Below are positions 34,450 through 42,564 of a stretch of 64,000 nucleotides of DNA, in pieces. Within the stretch, counting starts at the first letter, position 1. Each line of letters opens with the position of its first letter. Position numbers and translations under genes: made by a program. The notes below the pieces were generated by a model. It was not told the DNA's origin. It was given only the letters and a program-made list of their open reading frames with translations, and did not search any database. The stretch is from Balneola sp. (lineage in GTDB: Bacteria > Bacteroidota > Rhodothermia > Balneolales > Balneolaceae): positions 173,069 through 237,068 of the forward strand of contig JAEPPZ010000008.1 of NCBI GenBank assembly GCA_017640785.1, in the 5' to 3' direction.

Positions 34450-36117
34450 TCACAAATTCGAATCCGCTAAATATTCATGCACGTATTTTATTGCCATGGA
34501 GCCTTCGCCAACAGCGGATGCAACTCTGTTCATTGCTCCGGCACGGACATCCCCCGCGGCAAAAATTCCGGGTGCACAAGATTCCAGTAAATAAGGCTGA
34601 CGTTCCAGTTTCCAGACTTTGGAATATTCATCGTATCGTTGAAGATCTCTTCCGGTCTCTATAAAACCTCTTTCATTTTTGATCACATTATCGTGAATCC
34701 AGTCGGTGTAAGGCTTTGCGCCAATAAAGATAAATAAACCGTCTGCTTCTACTTCAGATTCTGATTTATCCACGTTATTCAGGAGTTTCAATCTTTGCAG
34801 ATGACCATTTCCGGATGCCTCTACAATTTCTCTGTTTCCAAGAAGCTCGATGTTTTCGGTTCTGTTGATCTGATCGATCAAATAGGATGACATACTTGAA
34901 ATCAGCGAATCTTTCCGAATTGTGATGTACACTTTTTTTGCAAATGTAGACAGATACATGGCTGCTTGACCGGCTGAATTTCCTCCTCCAACGATGTAGA
35001 CTTGTTTGTCTTTAAACGCGTGTGCTTCAGTCATTGCAGCGCCGTAGTAAATTCCCGCTCCGGTAAAATCTGAAATCCCTTTGCTTTCCAGTTTTCTGTA
35101 ATTGACGCCTGTAGTTACAATTACCGCTTTTGCATTGATCTCACTTCTATCCGCCAGACAAACCGTTTTATATTGATCATTCAGCTTGATATCGATCACT
35201 TCTTGTGGAGATAAAAATTCAACGCCGAATCTGGTGGCTTGTGTGATTGCACGTCTTGCCAAATCGGAACCACTTAATCCTTTTGGAAAACCAAGATAAT
35301 TCTCGATTCGAGAACTCGTTCCTGCCTGGCCTCCTGGTGCTCTTTTTTCAATGAGCAATGTTTTCAATCCTTCCGAGCCACCATAAACCGCCGCCGCTAA
35401 TCCTGCCGGACCTGCACCTACAATCACTACATCATATACATTTTCTGAAGCAGTTGGATTTTTCCCAAGTTTGTTAGCAATTTGAATAGGGCTTGGATCA
35501 ATAAGGAATTCACCGTCTTCGAAAAATATTGCAGGTAGATCTTTTTGGTCAATTTGATTCTCTTCTAATAATTCAGCGGCTTTTGCATTTTCCTCAATAT
35601 CTAACCAACGATAGGGAATCAGGTTTCCGGAAAGATAATCTTTAACTGTATGGGATTTCGGTGAATACTGATATCCAACCAATCGAATCCCTGTAAAATC
35701 CGGACGGAAATTAGCTTGCCATTCGTCGAGCAAATCATCCAAAACCGGGTACAATTTTTCTTCAGGTGGATCCCATGGTTTCAGTAAATAATAATCCAGT
35801 TGAACTTCATTAATTGCCCTAATTGCAGCATCTGTATCTGAATAGGCCGTTAACAAAACTCTCTTTGCTTCCGGAAAATACCCTTTCGCTTTTTCAAGGA
35901 AATCTACCCCAATCATATCGGGCATTCGTTGGTCGGATAGAAATAGCGCAACCGTTTCGCCTTGCTTTTTTAGTTCGGGTAAACTCTCCAGTGCTTCTTT
36001 CGGAGATTGAGTGCTCATCACCCTATAATCCTTTCTGTATTTACTGCGCAGATCTCTTGTAATGGCTCTAAGCACCTGAGCATCATCATCGATCGTAAAA
36101 ATTATGGGTTTCTTCAT
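34450..36117 (-). CDS. Response regulator receiver fused to FAD-dependent thioredoxin reductase-like domain
   Basis: A 555-aa fusion, start at the ATG 36117. Receiver about 1-125 with D10-D12, phospho-acceptor D62 (FLSDQRMPDMIG) and K113 (LLKPWDP). A linker with a glutaredoxin-like fold follows (about 144-220; where a CxxC would lie it reads SPKS). The FAD/NADPH domain starts at about 227 with GAGPAG (234-239) and GGGNSA (377-382). The thioredoxin reductase CxxC is absent: the aligned stretch reads GIYYGAAMTEA, with Gly359 and Met362 where the cysteines belong. Cofactor binding appears intact, so a flavin activity other than classic thioredoxin reduction is inferred. Confidence 0.92.
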   Translation of the reverse strand: MKKPIIFTIDDDAQVLRAITRDLRSKYRKDYRVMSTQSPKEALESLPELKKQGETVALFLSDQRMPDMIGVDFLEKAKGYFPEAKRVLLTAYSDTDAAIRAINEVQLDYYLLKPWDPPEEKLYPVLDDLLDEWQANFRPDFTGIRLVGYQYSPKSHTVKDYLSGNLIPYRWLDIEENAKAAELLEENQIDQKDLPAIFFEDGEFLIDPSPIQIANKLGKNPTASENVYDVVIVGAGPAGLAAAVYGGSEGLKTLLIEKRAPGGQAGTSSRIENYLGFPKGLSGSDLARRAITQATRFGVEFLSPQEVIDIKLNDQYKTVCLADRSEINAKAVIVTTGVNYRKLESKGISDFTGAGIYYGAAMTEAHAFKDKQVYIVGGGNSAGQAAMYLSTFAKKVYITIRKDSLISSMSSYLIDQINRTENIELLGNREIVEASGNGHLQRLKLLNNVDKSESEVEADGLFIFIGAKPYTDWIHDNVIKNERGFIETGRDLQRYDEYSKVWKLERQPYLLESCAPGIFAAGDVRAGAMNRVASAVGEGSMAIKYVHEYLADSNL

Positions 36118-36153
36118 AGAAAATTTAAATGCTGAATTTTGGAATATGAACAA

Positions 36154-36279
36154 AAGACTTTGCCATATCGAACAGAGCGAGATATCTAATGATTAAGTAA
36201 CGATTGCAATTTTTAGACTTCTCACATGCGTTCGAAGTGACAAAAGGTAATTCATAATCCAAAATTTTAAATTAATAAT
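36154..36279. other. Gene-free gap with weak REP-like palindrome
   Basis: About 160 bp separate the kinase and oxidoreductase genes. Only ACTTC/GAAGT (36217-36238) in TTCTCACATGCGTTCGAAGTGAC stands out, which resembles a degenerate REP-type repeat. No promoter is obvious. Confidence 0.3.
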
Positions 36280-37677
36280 TCAATCCAATGGAAAACAAAG
36301 TTCAAAGGTTGTTTGTCCCGGTTTTGATTCTACATCAATTGAAGCTCCGTGTTTTTCAATAATCTTATGAACTACATCTAAGCCTAATCCTGTTCCTTCG
36401 CCAACATCTTTAGTGGTAAAAAAAGGATCGAATATTTTTGGCAACACATCCTCCGGGATTCCGCTCCCGTTATCTTTAAAAAACAGATACAGATTTTTAT
36501 TCTTCTCTTCAGCTTTTACTTCAATTTTTCCATCTTGGGGCACCGCATCAATTGCGTTGTCCAGCAAGTTCGTCCATACCTGGTTTAGTTCGCTTACATA
36601 TCCATAGAATTCAGATAGATCAGAAGGGATATTCAGTTCTATCTCTACTTTTTTCTGCTTTGCTTTGTGATTGAGCATCGTAACTGTGCTCTTTAGAACT
36701 TTCTTAAGCTCCACAACTTCTTTGTCTGTTCCCCTGTCCATATGAGAATAGGTCTTAACTGACGAAACCAGATCTGAAATTCGTCGGGCAGAGTCTTCGA
36801 TCTCTTCTACCATTTTCTCCGTAGTAAGAACATCCTCGATCCAGCCCAAAACCACAGATAAATATTCGTCTTCAACATGAGCAGAAACAAATTCAAGATC
36901 TTCAGTATTAAAGCAAAACTCAGCGAATGTCTCGGAATATTCAAAGCCCTCTTCTACTCCATGATCTTCCATCCAGTCAGTTAGTTCATCTTCAAGCGCC
37001 GTTCGTTCCATTAAAGATTGCTGATTTGAAGATCCACTTCCAGCTTTTTTAAACACCAGGTCATTCACGGCATCTACTTGATCGTTGGTAAGCTTGATAT
37101 TCATCACGGCTTTGAGTTTATCCGGCGTTTGGGACAATCTTTTTTTGAGCTCAGTGGCTCCACGAACCATGGCAGAAGCCGGGTTATTCAATTCATGAGC
37201 TAATCCCGCAGAAAGTTTCCCAAGTGCTACCAGCTTTTCATTTTGCTGCTGTTGAGAGGTGAAGCTTCGAATTCTATCTGATAAACTGTGAACAAATGCT
37301 TCGATCAGCTCATATCTTTTGGTGATCTCCACGAAGAGATCTTCATGAGTTTCAAGAATGGTAGTGTCTTCCATCACAACTAAATGAGCCAAAGTAGATT
37401 GCATTCTGGAAAATGGAAGCCGTCCGGAAATATCTCCGATCACAAAATCACCTATACTTGTAAACGAACTTCCTCTAGGAAGCTGAATTCTTATTCTACC
37501 ATCCAGTATGATGAACATCTTATCAATTTCTGTACCCGGCTCCATGATCCTTTCATCAGTCATGTAGGTACAGATTCGGGAATTCTCTACCAGCCAGTCA
37601 AGCTGATCTACGGGCACATTTTCGAACTGTGGGAAGCTGTGTAATTTTTGAACTGCGAATTCTTTTAATGTACTCAT
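36280..37677 (-). CDS. Histidine kinase with N-terminal cyclic-nucleotide-binding-like domain
   Basis: A 465-aa soluble kinase, no membrane helix. N-terminal cNMP/Crp-like beta-roll (about 15-125; EPGTEIDKMFIILDGRIRIQ). A HisKA dimerisation helix contains H161 (LSAGLAHELNNPAS), and a C-terminal HATPase domain has the N-box NLLDNAIDAVP and G-boxes DNGSGIPE and GEGTGLGLD. The cNMP fold may bind a cyclic nucleotide or another ligand, or only serve as a fold. Its ATG overlaps the UBP-finger gene by 4 bp. The likely partner is the receiver-FAD fusion downstream. Confidence 0.93.
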   Translation of the reverse strand: MSTLKEFAVQKLHSFPQFENVPVDQLDWLVENSRICTYMTDERIMEPGTEIDKMFIILDGRIRIQLPRGSSFTSIGDFVIGDISGRLPFSRMQSTLAHLVVMEDTTILETHEDLFVEITKRYELIEAFVHSLSDRIRSFTSQQQQNEKLVALGKLSAGLAHELNNPASAMVRGATELKKRLSQTPDKLKAVMNIKLTNDQVDAVNDLVFKKAGSGSSNQQSLMERTALEDELTDWMEDHGVEEGFEYSETFAEFCFNTEDLEFVSAHVEDEYLSVVLGWIEDVLTTEKMVEEIEDSARRISDLVSSVKTYSHMDRGTDKEVVELKKVLKSTVTMLNHKAKQKKVEIELNIPSDLSEFYGYVSELNQVWTNLLDNAIDAVPQDGKIEVKAEEKNKNLYLFFKDNGSGIPEDVLPKIFDPFFTTKDVGEGTGLGLDVVHKIIEKHGASIDVESKPGQTTFELCFPLD

Positions 37678-37925
37678 AGTATTTCCTTATCGATGTAACA
37701 ATATCTCCAATCTTCGCCGGGTTCAACTGATCTGATTATCGGATGATCATTTCTCATATAGTGTTTTCTGGCATGCTTGTTCTTTGAAGAATCGCAACAA
37801 CCCACATAACCGCAAGTCATGCACATTCGCAAATGAACCCATTCATCTTCTTGCTGAACACAAGTTTCGCATTCATGAGTAGTGGTCTCTGTAATTTTGA
37901 TCATATTTTCATGTTCGCAAGACAT
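37674..37925 (-). CDS. UBP-type zinc-finger protein
   Basis: An 83-aa protein made of one zf-UBP domain (PF02148). Likely zinc ligands: C3/H5, C19/C22 (CETC), C35/C38 (CMTC), C43/C44, H51/H55 and H61. The end GEDWRYCYID matches the family. In eukaryotes the domain binds the free C-terminus of ubiquitin; bacteria have no ubiquitin, so the partner here is unknown. It overlaps the kinase gene by 4 bp and follows the DsbA-like gene with a 1-bp gap, so tight co-expression is likely. Confidence 0.93.
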   Translation of the reverse strand: MSCEHENMIKITETTTHECETCVQQEDEWVHLRMCMTCGYVGCCDSSKNKHARKHYMRNDHPIIRSVEPGEDWRYCYIDKEIL

Positions 37926-37926
37926 A

Positions 37927-38451
37927 TCAGCTTAATTTATGATTCGTGATAAAGGCTAATAACTCTTTGAAAGCTAATTTACCTTCATACTTGGTTTCAT
38001 TCATAAAAAAAGTCGGAGTGTCATTTACGCGGTTTTTAACGCCGCTTCTGAAATCTTGCTGAACCCAACTCAAAAAGCTGTGTGAATCCAGATCTACATG
38101 AAACTTTCTTCTATCCAGATCGAGTTCCTGAGCAAACTCTTCCAATCTTTCTCTGCTCAGATTCTGATTATCTGCAAACATAAGGTCATGCATTTCCCAG
38201 AATTTTCCCTGATCACCGGCACATAAAGCTGCTTCAGCACACATTTCAGCATGGGGGTGCTTTTTCTTGATCGGAAAGTGTCGGAATATGAATTTCAGGT
38301 CTGCCTCTTCTTTCAAGAATTTTTGAACATATCTGTATCCCAACCGACTGTATGGACATTCATAATCTCCATATTCGATCAGGATATTCTGTGAAGAAAG
38401 ATTTCCTTTCGAGTGTTCTTCATTTCTGATATTTAAGCTGTAATCACTCAA
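37927..38451 (-). CDS. DsbA/Thioredoxin_4-like protein with single active-site cysteine
   Basis: A 174-aa protein of the DsbA-like thioredoxin fold, without a signal peptide, so cytoplasmic. The active site reads DYECPYSRLG, with C32 but serine at the second Cys position (CPYS). The cis-Pro is in VNDTPTFFMN. The single Cys suggests a monothiol mechanism, glutathionylation-type chemistry or a binding role. It overlaps the Kef-type gene by 8 bp. Confidence 0.88.
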   Translation of the reverse strand: MSDYSLNIRNEEHSKGNLSSQNILIEYGDYECPYSRLGYRYVQKFLKEEADLKFIFRHFPIKKKHPHAEMCAEAALCAGDQGKFWEMHDLMFADNQNLSRERLEEFAQELDLDRRKFHVDLDSHSFLSWVQQDFRSGVKNRVNDTPTFFMNETKYEGKLAFKELLAFITNHKLS

Positions 38452-40021
38452 AAGAATTCATTTCAAAATTCAGCGACATTGAACCGTCAACTTCATCACT
38501 TATGCTTATTTCAGCAAGTTTTCTTCCGGCTTGTATCAGCGGTAAACATACTGCATTTGCTCCGGCTTCTTTAAGCGCCTGATGCTCTTCATCCCTCATA
38601 GTAAGCGCATAAATATCTTCGGTAAATTTATTTTCACGGAGCATTTTAGTTGCCTGAATTTTTGTATCAGCATAAGGCATTGCAAGCATAATTGCCTTGA
38701 CACTGGATAGATCTATGTTTTCCCACAACTCTGCATCCTGAGCATCGCCATAAACTACCCGACGTTTTTTCCCCAGATTATATTCTATCTGAGCGGGATC
38801 GGAATCCATTCCTGTTACTCTGTATTCTCTTTCCTTTAAATAATCGTAAGCTGAAGATCCGGCCTGTCCCATTCCAACTACTAAATATTCAGCTCCGCCT
38901 AAACTCACTACCTGCTGTCCCGGGTGTTTGACATTTCTTTCCAGCGGAATAAGTTTGTGCTCAAACCTTTTCCATAAACTATTCGATTTAGCAGATAACG
39001 GAGCATTTACTGTGTAAGAAACCGCTATTAATAGTGCGAAAACTATGATCGTGGATTCCGGAATAAAGCCGGATGATGCCGCCACCATCCCTGCGATCAA
39101 CGTAAATTCACTGAACGAGGTTAATGTTAAAGTCACCATAAATGAATTTCTTGAACGGAGTTTGAACAATACCAGAAGAAAGAAAAACAAAACTGCTTTG
39201 ATCGGGAGAACAGCAAATAAAGCCCCTGCAAACAGAAGGTCGTTCATGTTCGGCAAGCCTGCCAATCCTACTTCTAAAAAGAATCCAACAAGAAAAGCTT
39301 CTTTAAGTCCCCACAATTTTTCGGAAAGTTCGTCCGATTCGTGAGTTCCTGAAAGCAGCGCACCGGCTACAAGTGCTCCCAATTCGCTGGAAAGTCCCAG
39401 CACCTCAAACAGAGCGGCCCCACCCAGGGCAAGCAATAGTCCATAAAGTAACTGAAGATCTTCATGCCCGCTTGATGTAAGTAGTTTAAAGAGAAGTGGT
39501 CTAAGAAGTGGCAATAAAAGCAGTCCGAAACTCCAAACAGAAGGAATTCCACCTCCGGTTAAAGCTAAAACTGTGATTGCTACCAAATCCTGAACAATCA
39601 ATATACCAATTGAAACACGTGCATGAAACGCATTCAGTTCTCCACGCGCTTCCAGTGTTTTTGCAGCCAATACTGTACTTGAAAATCCGAGGAGTATACC
39701 TATGATCAAACCTTCAATGGCTGAAAAACCGAAAGCCATCGCGATTACTAAAAAGATACCAGCGCTGATCACGAGATGAATAGTTCCCGCACCAAACACT
39801 TCCGGGCGAATAATATTCTTTATCCTGAGATGTAATCCAACTGTGAACAGAAGAAAAATAACGCCATAGTGCCCGATCGTATGGAGCAGACCATTTTCAT
39901 CTGAAACTCCAAACGCTGACAGTATCACACCTGCTATCAAATATCCGATTAAAGGAGGTAGTTTTAGTTGTTTAACAACCATACCTAAAACATAGGCAAG
40001 ACCCAGCCAGAGAATTTCCAT
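38444..40021 (-). CDS. Kef-type (CPA2) cation:proton antiporter with TrkA-N domain
   Basis: A 525-aa membrane protein. About 12 helices (1-360) of the Na+/H+ exchanger fold, with GFSSTVLAAKTLEARGE and IGILIVQDLVAITVLALTG typical of CPA2. A cytoplasmic Rossmann TrkA-N (RCK) domain follows (about 370-500; YLVVGMGQAGSSAYDYLKE). Kef channels release K+ when gated by glutathione adducts in Proteobacteria; the ligand here is not known. First gene of the minus run that includes the DsbA-like, UBP and kinase genes. Confidence 0.92.
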   Translation of the reverse strand: MEILWLGLAYVLGMVVKQLKLPPLIGYLIAGVILSAFGVSDENGLLHTIGHYGVIFLLFTVGLHLRIKNIIRPEVFGAGTIHLVISAGIFLVIAMAFGFSAIEGLIIGILLGFSSTVLAAKTLEARGELNAFHARVSIGILIVQDLVAITVLALTGGGIPSVWSFGLLLLPLLRPLLFKLLTSSGHEDLQLLYGLLLALGGAALFEVLGLSSELGALVAGALLSGTHESDELSEKLWGLKEAFLVGFFLEVGLAGLPNMNDLLFAGALFAVLPIKAVLFFFLLVLFKLRSRNSFMVTLTLTSFSEFTLIAGMVAASSGFIPESTIIVFALLIAVSYTVNAPLSAKSNSLWKRFEHKLIPLERNVKHPGQQVVSLGGAEYLVVGMGQAGSSAYDYLKEREYRVTGMDSDPAQIEYNLGKKRRVVYGDAQDAELWENIDLSSVKAIMLAMPYADTKIQATKMLRENKFTEDIYALTMRDEEHQALKEAGANAVCLPLIQAGRKLAEISISDEVDGSMSLNFEMNSFE

Positions 40022-40042
40022 TTTAAGAAATTAAGAATGAAG

Positions 40043-40088
40043 AATTATGAATGTTGAATTGTACTGAATTTATTCAACATTCATAATT
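40043..40088. repeat. 17-bp perfect inverted repeat between mhqD-like and kef-like genes
   Basis: AATTATGAATGTTGAAT (40043-40059) and its exact reverse complement (40072-40088) with a 12-nt loop. The right arm covers the last codons of the hydrolase gene. No T-run follows on the minus strand, so it is not a clean terminator; it could be a REP-like repeat or regulatory hairpin. Confidence 0.6.
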
Positions 40089-40752
40089 TAGAATTTAAAA
40101 CTCTTTGTATTTCGAGAATCTCATCTTTATTTACCAGATGCCCCATCCCCGGATAGATCTTTTTTGTGACTTTTCCTCCCAATTTTTCAAACACTACCTC
40201 TGTTTCATCTACTCTTTCTTTTGGGATATGAGGATCTATATCACTGCAACCAAGAAATATCGGCGTTCCCTCCAAATCTCCGGAATAAACTGACGGATCA
40301 ATGTTATCACCGATCAAGCCGCCACTTAATCCAATTACTCCGGCGTATTTTCCCGGATGTCTGGCAACAAATTCTGTCGCAAGACAAGCTCCCTGAGAAA
40401 ATCCGAGAAGGAAGATGTTTTCTTTTGGAATGCCTTCCTTTTCTATTTCTACTATTAAATCAGCAATAGCTTGTAAACCTGAATTTAATCCCGGCTGATT
40501 TTTCTCTGTCGGGGCAAGGAATGAGTACGGATACCAGGTAAACCCACTTGCCTGAGGCGCCATAAAAGTAAGTTTATCATTCGTCTCAAATTCATTGCCA
40601 AGCCCGATAATGCTTTCTGCGCTTGCACCACGTCCATGAATCATGATCATGGCGTACTTTGCGTCGCTAAGATCAACTCCACCTGAAGCAATTTTTTGAT
40701 CCTGATGAGGTCCTTTAAACGGGTTTTCTTTATCAACTCTGAATAATTTCAT
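40081..40752 (-). CDS. Alpha/beta-hydrolase of the phospholipase/carboxylesterase type (MhqD-like)
   Basis: A 223-aa cytoplasmic hydrolase. Motif IHGRGASAESI near the N-terminus, nucleophile S119 in LGFSQGACLAT, acid in GCSDIDPHIP and His in GMGHLVNKDE. It lies 11 bp after a VOC-fold dioxygenase gene. In Bacillus, the same pair (MhqO-MhqD) detoxifies quinones. The pairing is the main reason for the MhqD-like call; plain carboxylesterase activity is also possible. Confidence 0.88.
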   Translation of the reverse strand: MKLFRVDKENPFKGPHQDQKIASGGVDLSDAKYAMIMIHGRGASAESIIGLGNEFETNDKLTFMAPQASGFTWYPYSFLAPTEKNQPGLNSGLQAIADLIVEIEKEGIPKENIFLLGFSQGACLATEFVARHPGKYAGVIGLSGGLIGDNIDPSVYSGDLEGTPIFLGCSDIDPHIPKERVDETEVVFEKLGGKVTKKIYPGMGHLVNKDEILEIQRVLNSKL

Positions 40753-40763
40753 TGTACTAGCTT

Positions 40764-41693
40764 TTAAATTCCCAGATCAGGCAGATTATCTTCGATTATT
40801 TTTCTTCTTGGCTCTAACCAAGGAGGGAGAATCAACGTTTCACCGAGTTCTTCAAAAACTTCATCGACTGCATAACCCGGACCATCGGAGGCTATTTCGA
40901 ACAAAACCCCACTTGGCTCACGGAAGTAAACCGACTTAAACCAGTGACGATCTATAATCGGACTTGGATGTAATCCTTTCTCCACCACCTTTTCTCTAAG
41001 CTCAGCCAATTCTTCTTCATCTTTAGCTCGAAAAGCAACGTGATGCACGATTCCCCTTCCACCTTTTCCTTGCTCATCATCCGATTCTTCAATAATTACA
41101 TTACTTCCTATTTGAGCATTTGTAGCAAATCTTGTTAGTTTTTCTTCTGATTCCTTCTCTTCAAATTTGAACACATCTTTTAGTATATGTGCCGTTCCAT
41201 CAGGATCAGCTACCTTAAGACGTGTTGACCAAAATCCTTGAATCGACGACTCTGTTTGAACAGTGGCCTCAAAAGCGCTCCTTTTTTCTTTGGGTTGACC
41301 TGAGAATATTAAATCCAGTTCCAGTCCATCCGGATCTTGAAAACGAATTGCCGGATTTCCGAATACCTCAAAGATATCTGAGTGTTCAATATTCTGAGCA
41401 TTCAATCTTTCTTTCCAAAAGTCTTCTGTTCCTTCCGGCACTTGGAAAGCTACATTTACGGATTCACCACTTCCGGGAATTCCTTTATGCGCCCGCGGCC
41501 ACGGAAAGAAAGTTATACTCGACCCGGGATTAGCCGCTTCATTTCCATAAAATAAATGATAGGTAGAAGGATCGTCCTGATTAACCGACCTTTTAATCAT
41601 TCTCATTCCTAATTTTTTGACATAAAAGTCGTAGTTCTCTGCAGGATTCCCTGCTAATACTGAAATGTGATGTAAGCCTTTATTGTGTTTCAT
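40764..41693 (-). CDS. VOC-family ring-cleaving dioxygenase (MhqO-like)
   Basis: A 309-aa protein with two glyoxalase-like halves, starting MKHNKGLHHISVLAGNPAEN. The second half contains GIVHHVAFRAKDEEE and the metal ligand region VLFEIASDGPGYAVDE. The ATG at 41693 is preceded by an SD (GGAGG), whereas an upstream ATG at 41720 is not supported. Members of this group open catechol/hydroquinone-type rings, protecting from quinones. A perfect palindrome is found 37 bp upstream of the ATG. Confidence 0.9.
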   Translation of the reverse strand: MKHNKGLHHISVLAGNPAENYDFYVKKLGMRMIKRSVNQDDPSTYHLFYGNEAANPGSSITFFPWPRAHKGIPGSGESVNVAFQVPEGTEDFWKERLNAQNIEHSDIFEVFGNPAIRFQDPDGLELDLIFSGQPKEKRSAFEATVQTESSIQGFWSTRLKVADPDGTAHILKDVFKFEEKESEEKLTRFATNAQIGSNVIIEESDDEQGKGGRGIVHHVAFRAKDEEELAELREKVVEKGLHPSPIIDRHWFKSVYFREPSGVLFEIASDGPGYAVDEVFEELGETLILPPWLEPRRKIIEDNLPDLGI

Positions 41694-41729
41694 ATTGCCT
41701 CCTTGTTTAAAACAACACAATATATTAAA

Positions 41730-41747
41730 TAGTTTAATATTAAACTA
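41730..41747. promoter_or_regulatory. 18-bp perfect palindrome (likely operator of the quinone-detoxification pair)
   Basis: TAGTTTAAT-ATTAAACTA, exact two-fold symmetry with no spacer, positioned 37-54 bp upstream of the dioxygenase ATG. This is a normal place for a MarR/DUF24-type repressor site. The regulator gene is not in the window. Binding is inferred. Confidence 0.6.
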
Positions 41748-41790
41748 ATTTCCTGTCTCAACCATCCTTAAATGCCTCTAAAAACTGATT

Positions 41791-42489
41791 CTATTTCATC
41801 AATCGTTCAAACTCTTTAGGTAACTGTGCTTCAAAATTCATCTGTTGCTTTGTTTCCGGATGCATACATGAAAGTTTAGAAGCATGTAGTAGCAACCTTC
41901 TCACACCTTTGGTTTTTTGACCGTACACATAATCTCCGGCGATCGGGCAACCTTTATCAGCGAGATGAACCCGAATTTGGTTTTTGCGCCCGGTAAGCAA
42001 CTCTATTTCCAGCAAACTGAAATCAGAATTTTCCTTAAGAACTTTATATTTCGTCTTTGCCAGCTTTCCTTCATCAGGATTATTTGTCGAATATACTTTA
42101 TGGATACTGTTTTCTACCAAATACGAACTCAGAGTATCTTCCTTTTTTGACAGCGTTCCCACAACAACAGTATGATATGTTTTGGTAAAATCAGCCCAGT
42201 TGTCCTGCAGAAATCTTTTAGTTTGTTCTGATTTAGCAAATATCAAAACTCCGGAAGTGTCTCTGTCCAACCGGTGAACGATGTAAACTCTCTTCTTCGA
42301 CTTACTGTTTCCCTTCTTCACATAATCATTCAACAAATAATGAGCGGTATTTACCGATTCTTTCTCATTTCCCATGGTTAATAACCCACTGGATTTATCG
42401 ATCACAAGAATGTCATGATCCTCATATAAAATGGTTAAACCTTTAGGATGGTATCGCTTTGGGGAGGATTTGAATTTTTTTGAGCTCAT
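41791..42489 (-). CDS. RluA-family pseudouridine synthase
   Basis: A 232-aa enzyme that isomerises uridine in rRNA or tRNA. Catalytic Asp is in VHRLDRDTSGVLIFAKS; LLTGRKNQIRVHLADKGCPI and GDYVYG are typical. There is no N-terminal S4 domain, as in the TruC/RluA-type short members. The target uridine is not deducible. Confidence 0.93.
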   Translation of the reverse strand: MSSKKFKSSPKRYHPKGLTILYEDHDILVIDKSSGLLTMGNEKESVNTAHYLLNDYVKKGNSKSKKRVYIVHRLDRDTSGVLIFAKSEQTKRFLQDNWADFTKTYHTVVVGTLSKKEDTLSSYLVENSIHKVYSTNNPDEGKLAKTKYKVLKENSDFSLLEIELLTGRKNQIRVHLADKGCPIAGDYVYGQKTKGVRRLLLHASKLSCMHPETKQQMNFEAQLPKEFERLMK

Positions 42490-42564
42490 TAATGAATATA
42501 GAACATCGCTATACCATAAATGAATTTGTTTTAAGATCTATTTCAAAGTCATTCTCTACAAAGT

